Shown in pieces: positions 9,481-20,500 of a DNA stretch of 64,000 bases. Under the pieces are notes generated by a model. It did not search any database and had not been told where the DNA came from. It worked only from the letters and a program-made list of their open reading frames with translations. The position numbers and the translations under genes are program-made. The DNA comes from Actinoplanes campanulatus (GTDB taxonomy: Bacteria > Actinomycetota > Actinomycetes > Mycobacteriales > Micromonosporaceae). The stretch spans positions 247,330 through 311,329 of the forward strand of contig NZ_BMPW01000011.1 in assembly GCF_014647795.1 (NCBI RefSeq), in the 5' to 3' direction. Each line of letters begins with the position of its first letter. Position 1 is the stretch's first letter.

Positions 9481-9894
9481 GACGTATCTCCTCCGGTCAG
9501 GGTTGACTGACGGTCACGGTCCTCGGCTGTGCGGAGCCGCCGCCCGTGGTCCCTCCGCAACGCGACGACCTGCTCGTACGAACGCGTGGCCGTCTCGTGG
9601 CCGTCGTCCCGATAATGGTCAAATACGACATATGGTGCCGCCCCGAAACACTAGGCAGTGGCTGGTGGTGCCGTCCTCATCCGCTGCGGATGATCCTTAA
9701 GGCATTGATGTTCACGAATGGCCGTGATTCCCAGCGAGTCAATCGACGCGGACGAGAAGCGCACCGAGTAGTGTGTTGACTGAAATGCCGGGGCATCCGC
9801 CCTCTGGCGGTTGTCACTGCCGGGAGGCCGGGCCCTGATGCGGCGGCCGGTGATTCGAGGCGTCCCGCGAGCGTCAAGACCAGGAGTTGCAGGG
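9481..9894. promoter_or_regulatory. Divergent intergenic region between arcA and the DUF255 gene
   Basis: This 414-base stretch separates two divergent genes and should hold both promoters. Near the right side TTGACT (about 9776-9781) is a candidate -35 element, followed by a short inverted repeat (ATGCC-GG-GGCAT, about 9784-9795). On the left the arcA ribosome-binding site is clear. I see no convincing arginine-repressor box and no hidden gene. Confidence 0.3.
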
Positions 9895-11886
<1,992 letters not shown>

Positions 11887-12022
11887 CCGGGAGCGGGGAG
11901 AGGTCGGCCGGTCGCGCCCGGAGGGCGTCGACGGTGGTGGTGCGGTCGGGGGCGCGGTAGCCGTACCAGAAAACGGGGTTGATTTTGGGGTTGATCTGCG
12001 GCGTCGCTAGGCTGGCTGAGCG

Positions 12023-13165
12023 ATGGATACCCGAACCGGACTGCCTGTAGTCGGCATGGTGGGAGGCGGGCAGCTGGCCCGGATGACCCACCAGGCCGCC
12101 ATTTCCCTCGGCCAGTCACTGCGTGTGCTCAGTGAGAAGCCCGATGACAGCGCCGCGCTCGTCGCGGCCGACGTGCCGATCGGCACGCACACCGATCTCG
12201 CGGCGCTGCGCGAGTTCGCCAAGGGGTGCGACGCCGTCACCTTCGACCACGAGCACGTGCCGACCGAGCACATCGAGGCGCTCGAGTCCGAGGGCGTGAA
12301 GATCTTCCCGGGCTCGAAGGCGCTGGTCTTCGCCCAGGACAAGGGGCTCATGCGGGAGCGTCTCGCCGAGCTGGGCGCGCCGGTGCCGCGCTGGGCGCGG
12401 ATCGCCACGGCCTCCGACGTGGAGACCTTCGCGGGCGGGTCCTGGCCGGTGGTGGCCAAGGCGACAAGAGGGGGGTACGACGGACGCGGCGTCTGGATGG
12501 TCGGCTCCCCGGAGGCGGCCGCCGACCTGGTGTCCACCGGCATCCCGCTGATCGTCGAGGAGAAGGTGGCCCTCAAGCGGGAGCTCGCCGCCCTCGTGGC
12601 GCGGTCGCCGTTCGGGCAGGTGGCGGCGTACCCGGTGGTGGAGACCGTGCAGCGGGACGGGATCTGCGTCGAGGTGATCGCGCCCGCGCCCGGCCTGTCC
12701 GACGAGCGCGCGCTGGAGGCCCAGCAGCTCGCCATCGACCTGGCCAACGCGCTGGGTGTGGTCGGCCTGCTGGCCGTCGAGCTGTTCGAGACCGACGCCG
12801 GCATCGTGGTCAACGAGCTGGCCATGCGCCCGCACAACTCCGGCCACTGGACCATCGAGGGCGCCCGGACCTCGCAGTTCGAGCAGCACCTGCGTGCCGT
12901 GCTCGACTATCCGATGGGCTCCACGGCGCTGGCCGCCCCGGTCGTCGTGATGGCGAACGTGCTGGGTGGCGAGCCCGGCGGCATCTCCATCGACGAGCGG
13001 CTGCACCACCTGTTCGCGACCGACCCGGGCGCGCGGGTGCACCTCTACGGCAAGCAGGTCCGGCCCGGCCGCAAGATCGGCCACGTGACCGTGCTCGGCG
13101 ACGATCTGACCGAGGTGCGGGCGCGGGCCGCGCGCGCCGCCAAGTGGCTCCAGGAAGGCGTGTAG
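12023..13165 (+). CDS. purK: N5-carboxyaminoimidazole ribonucleotide synthase
   Basis: This 380-residue ATP-grasp enzyme converts AIR, ATP and bicarbonate to N5-CAIR in purine synthesis. The N-terminal dinucleotide-like motif VGMVGGGQLARM, the ATP-grasp body (VVAKATRGGYDGRGVW) and the metal-binding loop VNELAMRPHNSGHWT are all present. The length is normal. The stop codon is followed immediately by the purE start, so the two form an operon acting on consecutive steps. Confidence 0.96.
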   Translation: MDTRTGLPVVGMVGGGQLARMTHQAAISLGQSLRVLSEKPDDSAALVAADVPIGTHTDLAALREFAKGCDAVTFDHEHVPTEHIEALESEGVKIFPGSKALVFAQDKGLMRERLAELGAPVPRWARIATASDVETFAGGSWPVVAKATRGGYDGRGVWMVGSPEAAADLVSTGIPLIVEEKVALKRELAALVARSPFGQVAAYPVVETVQRDGICVEVIAPAPGLSDERALEAQQLAIDLANALGVVGLLAVELFETDAGIVVNELAMRPHNSGHWTIEGARTSQFEQHLRAVLDYPMGSTALAAPVVVMANVLGGEPGGISIDERLHHLFATDPGARVHLYGKQVRPGRKIGHVTVLGDDLTEVRARAARAAKWLQEGV

Positions 13166-13663
13166 ATGGCCCCGCGTGTCGGCATCATCATGGGCAGCGA
13201 CTCGGACTGGCCCACCATGGAGGCGGCCGCCGTCGCGCTCGCCGAGTTCGAGGTGCAGTTCGAGGTCGGCGTGGTCTCCGCGCACCGGACCGTGCGCAAG
13301 ATGGTGGACTACGCCGAGTCGGCGGCCGGCCGGGGCATCCAGGCGATCATCGCCGGGGCCGGCGGGGCCGCGCACCTGCCGGGCATGGTGGCCTCGCTCA
13401 CCCCGCTGCCGGTGATCGGCGTCCCGGTGCCGCTCAAGCACCTGGACGGGATGGACTCGCTGCTGTCGATCGTGCAGATGCCGGCCGGTGTGCCGGTGGC
13501 GACCGTGTCGATCGGTGGGGCGCGCAACGCCGGCCTGCTCGCGGTCCGGATTCTCGGGGCGTCCGATCCGGTGCTGCGGCAGCGGATGGCGGAGTTCCAG
13601 AAGGGCTTGGAGGAGATGGTCGCCGAGAAGGACGCGGCGCTGCGCGAAAAGCTGATGGGCTAG
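13166..13663 (+). CDS. purE: N5-carboxyaminoimidazole ribonucleotide mutase
   Basis: This 165-residue class I PurE converts N5-CAIR to CAIR. The signature [10 protein letters not shown] near the N-terminus, VSAHRT (catalytic histidine region), [11 protein letters not shown] and the [19 protein letters not shown] block are intact. It starts at the base after the purK stop and its stop overlaps the convergent stop of the ABC permease gene in a shared CTAG. In Mycobacterium the next gene is fadE25; here an acyl-CoA dehydrogenase lies 9 kb further on, with minus-strand genes in between. Confidence 0.96.
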   Translation: MAPRVGIIMGSDSDWPTMEAAAVALAEFEVQFEVGVVSAHRTVRKMVDYAESAAGRGIQAIIAGAGGAAHLPGMVASLTPLPVIGVPVPLKHLDGMDSLLSIVQMPAGVPVATVSIGGARNAGLLAVRILGASDPVLRQRMAEFQKGLEEMVAEKDAALREKLMG

Positions 13664-14262
13664 CCTCTCGCCCCTCGAAGCACGTAGAGGACGGCGCCGG
13701 CCGCGCAGGCGGCCAGCGCCGGCGCCCACGACCACCCGGCCGTCGACGGTTGCAACGGCCACGCCCACAGGTTCTCCCAGCCGCCGTCGCGGGCCGGGGA
13801 CGCGCCGTAGACGGTGACGACGTAGGCGAACGCCGGCAGCCACGCCAGGCGGGCGCCGATCAGCACCGCCGCCCCGGCGACCAGGCCGGTGCAGCCGAGG
13901 GTGTTGCGGACCAGGGCGTACGAGCCGTAGACGGCCGGGTCGTGCAGGCCGGTCGCCGCCAGCAGCAGCGCCACCAGCACGGTCGCGGCACCCACATGGG
14001 CGGCCCGAATCGGCCGCCAGCGGACCGGCGCGACACGCTCCAGCGACTCGTCGGCGCCGCCCAGGGTACGGGCCAGCAGCAGCGCGGCCAGCAGCGGCGC
14101 GAGCGCCACGATCGGCACCCGGGCGGCCGGGCCGTCGAAGAACGGCCGGGTGGCCAGCCACTGCGCGGCCACCCAGGCGAACACGGTGACCAGGATCAGC
14201 CCGGCGCCGAACCGGGGGCCACCGCGGGCCCGCAGGTGCAGCCGTAACGCGCGGGCGGTCAT
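13660..14262 (-). CDS. Probable ABC transporter membrane subunit (small)
   Basis: This 200-residue protein has about five or six hydrophobic helices and no soluble domain. Its ATG overlaps the stop of the larger permease (ATGA), and it is the last gene of a five-gene minus-strand operon with an ECF sigma factor, anti-sigma factor, ABC ATPase and permease. It is probably the second membrane subunit of the exporter. Sequence alone does not assign a named family. Confidence 0.6.
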   Translation of the reverse strand: MTARALRLHLRARGGPRFGAGLILVTVFAWVAAQWLATRPFFDGPAARVPIVALAPLLAALLLARTLGGADESLERVAPVRWRPIRAAHVGAATVLVALLLAATGLHDPAVYGSYALVRNTLGCTGLVAGAAVLIGARLAWLPAFAYVVTVYGASPARDGGWENLWAWPLQPSTAGWSWAPALAACAAGAVLYVLRGARG

Positions 14263-15500
14263 GACAGCGCCAGCCGGCCCAGCTCGGCGCGGTCACAGGT
14301 ACGGCTCGCGGCGAACACCCGTCCGATCCACTCCCGTTGCCGCTCCTCAGGCAGGGCCGTCAGCTCGGGCGGCGGGTCGCCCTCCATCCAGAGGTCCGCC
14401 GCCAGCTCGGTCCGCCACACCGGATCCAGGGTGGGATCGCCGACCGAATCCGGCGGCGGCGGGCAGTCGTTGTCGCCCAGACTGCTCCGGAACGTGGTCT
14501 CCAGCCAGTCCCGGCGGTCCACCCCGCCGGTGAGGCGGGCCTGGTCGTTGAGGGAGAACCAGGCGATGTCGGGGCGGTACTCGCCGGTGCGGCGAACGGT
14601 CTCCTCCACCGCCCGAACCGGTGTTCCCGGAATACCGGCCAGTCGCTCCAGGCCGGGCCGCAGCACCGCGTCGACGTCGGCCAGCAGGAATTCGTTGATC
14701 CGGGTGACGCAGACCTGCGGGGCCCGCTCGGTGCACACCAGCTCCAGCGCGCCGGGATCCGCGGCCGGCTGATCCGGCGGAGCCGCCACGAGCAGCACCC
14801 CGGCGAGCGCCGCCGGGGCGACGGCCGCCCACCAGCGGCGGGTCGCCAGCAGCAGGAACGTCGCGGCGACCAGCCCGAGCCAGGCCGCCTGCCACACGTG
14901 GAAGGACGCCGGCCAGAGAACGTACGACCGGAACTCGTCGGTCACCGGAGACAGGACCGCCCACCGGCTGTCCGGGAAGTAGGCGGGCAGCGCCAGCCCG
15001 ACATAGAGCGCCAGCCCGGCGACCGGCGCGGTGACCCGGCCCGGGAACCGCCGGCCGATCAGGACGCCGAGAGCCGACGCGGCGGCCAGCCCGATCGGGA
15101 CCACCGGCAGCGGCCCCCACCAGCCCGGACCGGCGTAGGTAGCGAGCCGCGCGGTCATGGCCGCGGCCACCAGCAGCGGCAACGAGAGACCGGCCAGACC
15201 GCCCAGCGTCACCGCCGCCCAGCCGGCGAGCATCGGATGCCACGCCGGGCGCGGGACGGTCCCGAGCAGCTCCACCGTCCGGGCGCGACGGTCCCGGCCG
15301 ACCTGCCACGCGCCGGCCGCCAGGAACAGCGGGCACAGCACCAGGAGGCACATCCGCAGGTAGACGGCCAGGCCGCCCCACTGGCCGACCCACTGTGCCG
15401 GGTTCGCCACCAGCACCCAGGTCAGGGCGACGGCCGTGGCCAGCGCTGCCAGTGGCGCGGAGCCGTGGCGCAGCTCGATGCGCAGCATCCGCCGGATCAT
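14259..15500 (-). CDS. ABC transporter permease with extracytoplasmic domain
   Basis: This 413-residue protein has an N-terminal half with about six to eight membrane helices of ABC-2 type (the opening MIRRMLRIELRHGSAPLAAL is typical), then a soluble C-terminal region (about 255-413) with paired cysteines (LVCTERAPQVCVT, DNDCPPPP and RTCDRAEL). The soluble part probably lies outside the membrane. Its start overlaps the ATPase stop by four bases. Together with the ATPase and the smaller membrane protein it probably forms an exporter or a cell-envelope stress transporter; the substrate is unknown. Confidence 0.7.
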   Translation of the reverse strand: MIRRMLRIELRHGSAPLAALATAVALTWVLVANPAQWVGQWGGLAVYLRMCLLVLCPLFLAAGAWQVGRDRRARTVELLGTVPRPAWHPMLAGWAAVTLGGLAGLSLPLLVAAAMTARLATYAGPGWWGPLPVVPIGLAAASALGVLIGRRFPGRVTAPVAGLALYVGLALPAYFPDSRWAVLSPVTDEFRSYVLWPASFHVWQAAWLGLVAATFLLLATRRWWAAVAPAALAGVLLVAAPPDQPAADPGALELVCTERAPQVCVTRINEFLLADVDAVLRPGLERLAGIPGTPVRAVEETVRRTGEYRPDIAWFSLNDQARLTGGVDRRDWLETTFRSSLGDNDCPPPPDSVGDPTLDPVWRTELAADLWMEGDPPPELTALPEERQREWIGRVFAASRTCDRAELGRLALS

Positions 15501-16240
15501 GCGCGGGCCGCCCGCAGGACGGCCGTGTAGCCGCGCTCGATGGCGGAGTCACCGGCATCGCCGTCGCCGCCGGCCGAGGCCAGTTGCTCCGGCGTGCCGG
15601 TGAAGACCAGCCTGCCCCCGTCGACCAGGCTGACCCGTTCGCACGCCACCGCGACGTCCTCCACCAGATGCGTGCTGACCAGCACGCACGCGTCCACCCC
15701 CAGCTCCCGCAGCAGGGCCCGGAAATCCACCCGCTGCTCCGGGTCCAGCCCCGCGGTCGGCTCGTCGAGCAGCAGCAGCCGCGGGTCGTTGACGATCGCC
15801 TGGGCGATCCCGGCCCGGCGCTGCATGCCGCCGGAGAGCGTCTTCATCCGGTCGTCGGCCCGGTCCAGCAGCCCGACCCGTTCCAGCGCCCGATCCACCG
15901 CGACCGGGATCCGGGCGGCCGGCATCTCCTTGAGCCAGGCGAAGTACTCGACGAACTCGCGCACCGTGAACCGCGGATAGAAGCCGAACGTCTGCGGCAG
16001 GTAGCCGAGCTGCCGGCGGACCTCCCGCAGCGCCTTCTCGTCGGCGATCGCGCTGCCCAGCAGCCGCACCCCACCGCCGTCCGGGCGGGCCACCGTGGCC
16101 AGCACCCGCATCAGCGTGGTCTTGCCGGCGCCGTTCGGGCCCAGCAGCCCGTGCACGCCGGTGTCCAGCGCCAGATCCAGCCCGTTCAGCACGACCCGGC
16201 GGCCGTACCGGACCGTCAGCTCCTCGACGGCGACCGTCAC
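15497..16240 (-). CDS. ABC transporter ATP-binding protein
   Basis: This 247-residue ATPase has Walker A GPNGAGKTT, Q-loop YLPQTFGFYP, signature LSGGMQRR, Walker B LLLLDEPTAGLD and the H-loop histidine in STHLVEDV. It is of the ABC-2 export type. GTG 16240 is chosen: AGGGAGG lies eight bases upstream, and the start overlaps the anti-sigma stop as GTGA. The frame could extend to 16351, but that would bury the ribosome-binding site. It is the engine of the transporter encoded by the two following genes. Confidence 0.9.
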   Translation of the reverse strand: MTVAVEELTVRYGRRVVLNGLDLALDTGVHGLLGPNGAGKTTLMRVLATVARPDGGGVRLLGSAIADEKALREVRRQLGYLPQTFGFYPRFTVREFVEYFAWLKEMPAARIPVAVDRALERVGLLDRADDRMKTLSGGMQRRAGIAQAIVNDPRLLLLDEPTAGLDPEQRVDFRALLRELGVDACVLVSTHLVEDVAVACERVSLVDGGRLVFTGTPEQLASAGGDGDAGDSAIERGYTAVLRAARA

Positions 16241-16986
16241 CGGTGCGCCTCCCTTCGATAGGTGATGATCAGGGCCGCGGCGGCGGTGACCGCCAGCCAG
16301 GCCGGGGTGGTTCCCCCGGTGACCAGTTGGGCGCCGGCCTCCGGGCTCCACAGGGTGCCGGTCACCAGCAGGGCCCAGCCGCCGCCGATGACAGCCGCGG
16401 CCACCGCCGGGCCGGTCAGCGCGGCCAGAGCCAGGGTCAGCGCGGTCAGGGCACAGGACGGCAGCAGCCAGACGGCCGGCTCACCCAGGCCGGAGACCAG
16501 ACCGCCGGCCACGGCCACCGGCAGGGAGACGGCGAGCACCGACAGCGTGCGCCACAGGACGATGCGCAATCCGCCGTACGCCGTGGACGCGACCAGCTCG
16601 TCCAGCGGATCGGTGTGCCGCCCGTAGGACACGGCCGTGCCCAGCACCGGCAGGACCGGGCCGATCAGGAGCAGCAGCCAGTGCGGAACACGGTCGCCCA
16701 CCGTGAGGGTGAGCAGGACCGTCACGGCCACCGCCGAGAACCAGGCGACCCGCGCCTGCGGCCCGGCCCCGATGAGCAGCCGGATCCGGCGTGCCCGGGT
16801 GGCCCGGCGGACCCGGCCCTGCGGCGGCAGGTCCATCGGCGCCGGTGGGACGGCCGTCGTGGGCACCCGGGACCGGCAGGCCGCGCAGTCGTCCAGGTGC
16901 GCCTCCACCGACCAGGCGGCCGGCTCGGCCAGCCGGTTCTCGGCCCAGGCCAGCAGGTCGGCGTCGGCGACGTGGAAATCGGTCAT
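16237..16986 (-). CDS. Zinc-finger anti-sigma factor, membrane-bound
   Basis: This 249-residue protein has an N-terminal cytoplasmic zinc-finger anti-sigma motif, HxxxCxxC at His30, Cys34 and Cys37, followed by about six membrane helices. Members of this family hold an ECF sigma factor inactive until a signal is sensed. Its ATG overlaps the sigma-factor stop (ATGA) and its own stop overlaps the ABC ATPase start, so sigma, anti-sigma and transporter are translationally coupled. The signal is unknown; substrate or stress at the membrane is a reasonable inference. Confidence 0.85.
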   Translation of the reverse strand: MTDFHVADADLLAWAENRLAEPAAWSVEAHLDDCAACRSRVPTTAVPPAPMDLPPQGRVRRATRARRIRLLIGAGPQARVAWFSAVAVTVLLTLTVGDRVPHWLLLLIGPVLPVLGTAVSYGRHTDPLDELVASTAYGGLRIVLWRTLSVLAVSLPVAVAGGLVSGLGEPAVWLLPSCALTALTLALAALTGPAVAAAVIGGGWALLVTGTLWSPEAGAQLVTGGTTPAWLAVTAAAALIITYRREAHR

Positions 16987-17510
16987 GAGAGTGCCTCCCG
17001 CAGCTGCCGCCGGGCCCGCATGGCGCGGGTCTTCACCGTTCCCTCGGGTACGCCGAGCAGGACGGCCGCCTCCCGGACGCTCAGCCCGTCCAGGACCGTC
17101 GCCTGCAATACCGCGCGCAGTTCGGGGGAGAGCCGTCGCAGGGCGTCGATCACCGCGGTGTCCCAGACCCGGGTGAGCGCCTCGTCCTCGGCCGACGGGT
17201 GGCGGCCGTGCTCCTCGTCGCCGAGCGCCGCGACCGTGCGCGGCCGGACCGCGGCCCGCCGCTGCGAGTCGATCAGCCGGCTGAGCGCGATCGACCAGAG
17301 CCAGCCGGCCGCCTGGGCGCCGCCCCGATAGCCGGCCGCCACCCGCCACACCGCCAGGAACGTCTCCTGGAGCAGCTCGGCGGCCAGCTCCGGGTCGGCG
17401 CAGCGGCGGCGCAGGCGGGCCGCCAGCCAGGGCGCGTGCGCGCGATAGAACGCCTGGAACGCGGCCCGGTCACCGGCCGCGATCCGGCGTAGCGCCGCGT
17501 CGTCTTCCAT
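16983..17510 (-). CDS. ECF-family RNA polymerase sigma factor
   Basis: This 175-residue protein has sigma region 2 (about 10-80, with LLQETFLAVWR and AAGWLWSIALSRLIDSQRR) and region 4 (about 120-172, LSVREAAVLLGVPEGTVKTR). It directs transcription of a small regulon, probably including its own operon. ATG 17510 has no obvious ribosome-binding site, and a good ECF-type promoter ends only ten bases upstream, suggesting a nearly leaderless transcript. The anti-sigma gene follows with a four-base overlap. Confidence 0.92.
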   Translation of the reverse strand: MEDDAALRRIAAGDRAAFQAFYRAHAPWLAARLRRRCADPELAAELLQETFLAVWRVAAGYRGGAQAAGWLWSIALSRLIDSQRRAAVRPRTVAALGDEEHGRHPSAEDEALTRVWDTAVIDALRRLSPELRAVLQATVLDGLSVREAAVLLGVPEGTVKTRAMRARRQLREALS

Positions 17511-17520
17511 GCAGAGTAAG

Positions 17521-17546
17521 GACGCAGCGCTTCAAGATCCGGTTCA
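17521..17546 (-). promoter_or_regulatory. Candidate ECF autoregulatory promoter
   Basis: Reading the minus strand, TGAACC (17546-17541) and CGTC (17524-17521) are separated by exactly 16 bases, the classic ECF -35/-10 arrangement. The -35 box overlaps the TGA stop of the upstream giant membrane protein gene. Ten bases separate CGTC from the sigma-factor ATG, so the start point would fall on or just before the start codon. The assignment rests on motif and position only. Confidence 0.55.
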
Positions 17547-20500
17547 CCGCATCTTTGCAAGGACCTCACGGAACTCCTGGGTGCGCCGGCGGTTCTCGCT
17601 CGACGCGCCCAGGAACAGCAGCACCACGCCGACCGGCACCAGCATCAGCCACGGACCGCCGACGGTGAACGCGAACGCCAGCGCCGCGATCACCGTGGCC
17701 GCGGTGCCGACCACGACCGGCGCCTGCTGGCGGGTCCGCGACCCGACGATCAGCGTGAGCACCGCCCCGAGCAGCAGCAGCACCGCCCGCAGGTCGCCGC
17801 CGTCGCCGGTCAGCACGATCCCGATGGTCGGCACGAACGCCGCGAGAAGGGCCGGCCCGTACGCCGCCCAGCTGCTCAGATCCGGCCGGTGATGGGCCTC
17901 GACCACACCGACGGCGAGGGCCAGCGCCGCGAACGGCAGTGTGTACGCCTCCGGCAGCCCCACCGACGCCAGCGAGATGAACAGCCACCAGCCGGCGATC
18001 TCGAACCCGACCGCCACCCAGAACAGCGTGCGCCGCTGGCTCGCATTGCGGTCTGGCCGGGACGCCGCCAGGCCCAGCACCGCACCCCAGGCCGCGAGCA
18101 GCGCCGCCAGATGGGCGGGGGAGTCGAACGCCAGCGCCCCGGCGATCGCCGCCGACGTGTAGCCGCTCCACTCGATCGTGACCGCCTCGGCCCGGTACTG
18201 CGGCAGCCCCAGCCGGGGCAGCGCCGCCTCCAGGGTGAGCAGCACCGCGCCGACGGCCAGTACGCCGAACGCCGCCCACTGCCGCTCCAGCCCGGCCGCG
18301 ATCGACACGGCGAGGACGAACATCTGACCCATCAGGGCGGCGAACAGCCAGCCCAGCAGCCGGGCCATCTGGGTGCGCCCGTTGATCGCCCCGACCAGCC
18401 CGACACCGACCGCGCTGCCCAGCGTGAACAGGGTCAGCGGCACCTCGGCCAGGCTCCCGGCCAGCCCGGCGCCACCGGCCAGCAGACCGATCACGAACAC
18501 CGCGGTCCGGGTGGTCCGCAGCACCGGCGCCCGGGTCGCGAGCGGCGGCGGGGTGAGCGCCAGCCCCAGCATCGAGATGGTGAACACCACGAGGGCCGCC
18601 CCGGTGGCCGCCGGGTAGCCGGCGTGCAGGGCGATCGGGGTGATCAGCAGGGTCAGCGCGAGCCCCGGCAGGATCACCGGCACCGCCTCGGACGCCTTGC
18701 CGCCGAACCCGATCGCGGCCAGCGCGGCCGCGCCGGTGAGCAGCACGGCGGCCAGGGCGCTGGTGGCGTCCACGTTGCCGGCGGCCGGGTCGGCGAGCGC
18801 CGCGACCGGGCCCTGCCAGATCGCGGCGAGCTGCGCCAGCGGGTCGATGAGGGCCGCCCGCAGGGCCGGGGCCAGCGAGAACAGCGCCAGCACGGTGGGC
18901 AGCAGGGCGAGCATGACGGCGCCGGTGGCCGGGTCGGCGAGCCAGCGCTCGCCCCAGCCGGGCCGGCGGATCCGCGAATACCGGCCGACCGCCGGGTCGT
19001 TGAACGGGGCCACCCGCGGCACCGGGTCCGTCGGCGCCGGCGGCACCGAACCGCGCAGCATCTCGGCCAGCACCCCGACCAGGGCGGCGGCCGCGGCGTA
19101 CAGGGCGGTCGGGTAGTCGGTGGGGATGCAGGCGATCGCGGTGACCGAGGCGCCGAGGACCACGCCGATCGTCGCCCAGGGAAGGTACTGCGGCAGGAAC
19201 CGGCCGGCCGCGGCCAGCACCGCGAGACCCAGCGTGGAACCGGCCAGCGCGGCGGTCAGCATCACCTGGAGGTCGTGACCCTGACCGGCGGCGACGGCGG
19301 CCAGGAAACCGGGCAGCGCCAGCAGCGCCGAGGCGGTCGCCGCCCCGCCGATCTGCGCGCGGTGCCGGGGCAGCACCCGGACCGGAGGCCGGTCCGGATC
19401 GGCGCTCTCCAGCTCGGCGGTGTCCTCGAACGCCGACGCGGGCAGCCGCGCCGGGATCCGGGCCATCGCCGCCACCAGCGCGCCGAGCAGCACCACCACG
19501 AGCAGCGCCAGCGCGGTCGACCAGGGGCGGGCCAGACCCACCGCGACGGCGTGCAGCAGCGCCACGGCGGCGACCCCGGCCCGGGCGCGGGCGGCGTTCG
19601 GGTCGAGCGCGGCGACGGCGGCCAGCGCGTAGCCGACCGCCACTGCGGTGCCGATGATCAGCGGGGACCACCAGGGGAAACCGAGCGCGTAGGGGGTGCC
19701 GATGGCGGCGAGCACGGCGGCGAGCCCGGACGCGTAGGACGACCACGGCCGGGGCATCGCGATGCCGGCCGTGATCGCGACCATCACCAGCGCGAACGGG
19801 GCCTGCCACGCACCCGCCGGAGCGGTCGCCGGGTAGGCCTCCAGTTGGGCCTCCCACAACCCGCCCGGCAGCGAGAGCACCTTGAGCCCGCCGACCAGCG
19901 CCTGCCAGCCGGCGATCGCCCCGACCACCAGCGCGGCGATTCCCAGGCCGCGGGCCGGGCCGGGCCGCCAGTCGTCCGGCAGGACCGTGACACCCATCCC
20001 GACCAGCAGAACCACCACACCGGCGACGGCCAGCGGCGCGGCCGGGAAGCCGAGCGCGGCCACCCGGGCGAGCGCGCCGCAGATCGCCACGGTGGCGGCC
20101 GCCGCGGCGATGTCCGGGCCGTCCAGCATCCGGTCGGTACGCCCGCGGTTGTCGATCGACTTGGCGAAGAACAGCAGCCCGGCCGCGGCCAGCAGCAGCG
20201 CGCCGACCCAGACGTCGGGGGCCGTGGCGCCCGGGGCGAACAGCGCCGCCAGCGCCAGCGTCACCGCGCCGAGCCCGGTGCCGATGGTCAGCGGCAGGCT
20301 GATCTCGCGGCGGGCCACCTGGAAGACGGCCGCGTAGCTGAGCGTGCCGGCCACCGCGAGGAACCCGGCAGCCAGTGCCGGGACGGTCGAACCGGCGTTC
20401 GGCGGCGGCCCGCCACCCGGGTCGGCGACGGCCAGCGCGGCGGTCACCGCGGCACCCGGAACGGCCAGCGCCGCGGCCCCCGACGCCCAGTCGCCGACCA

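Noticed and set aside
12116-14296. A 726-codon minus-strand frame across purK and purE
   Set aside because: It is antisense to two certain genes and shows only His/Arg/Gly-rich shadow composition.
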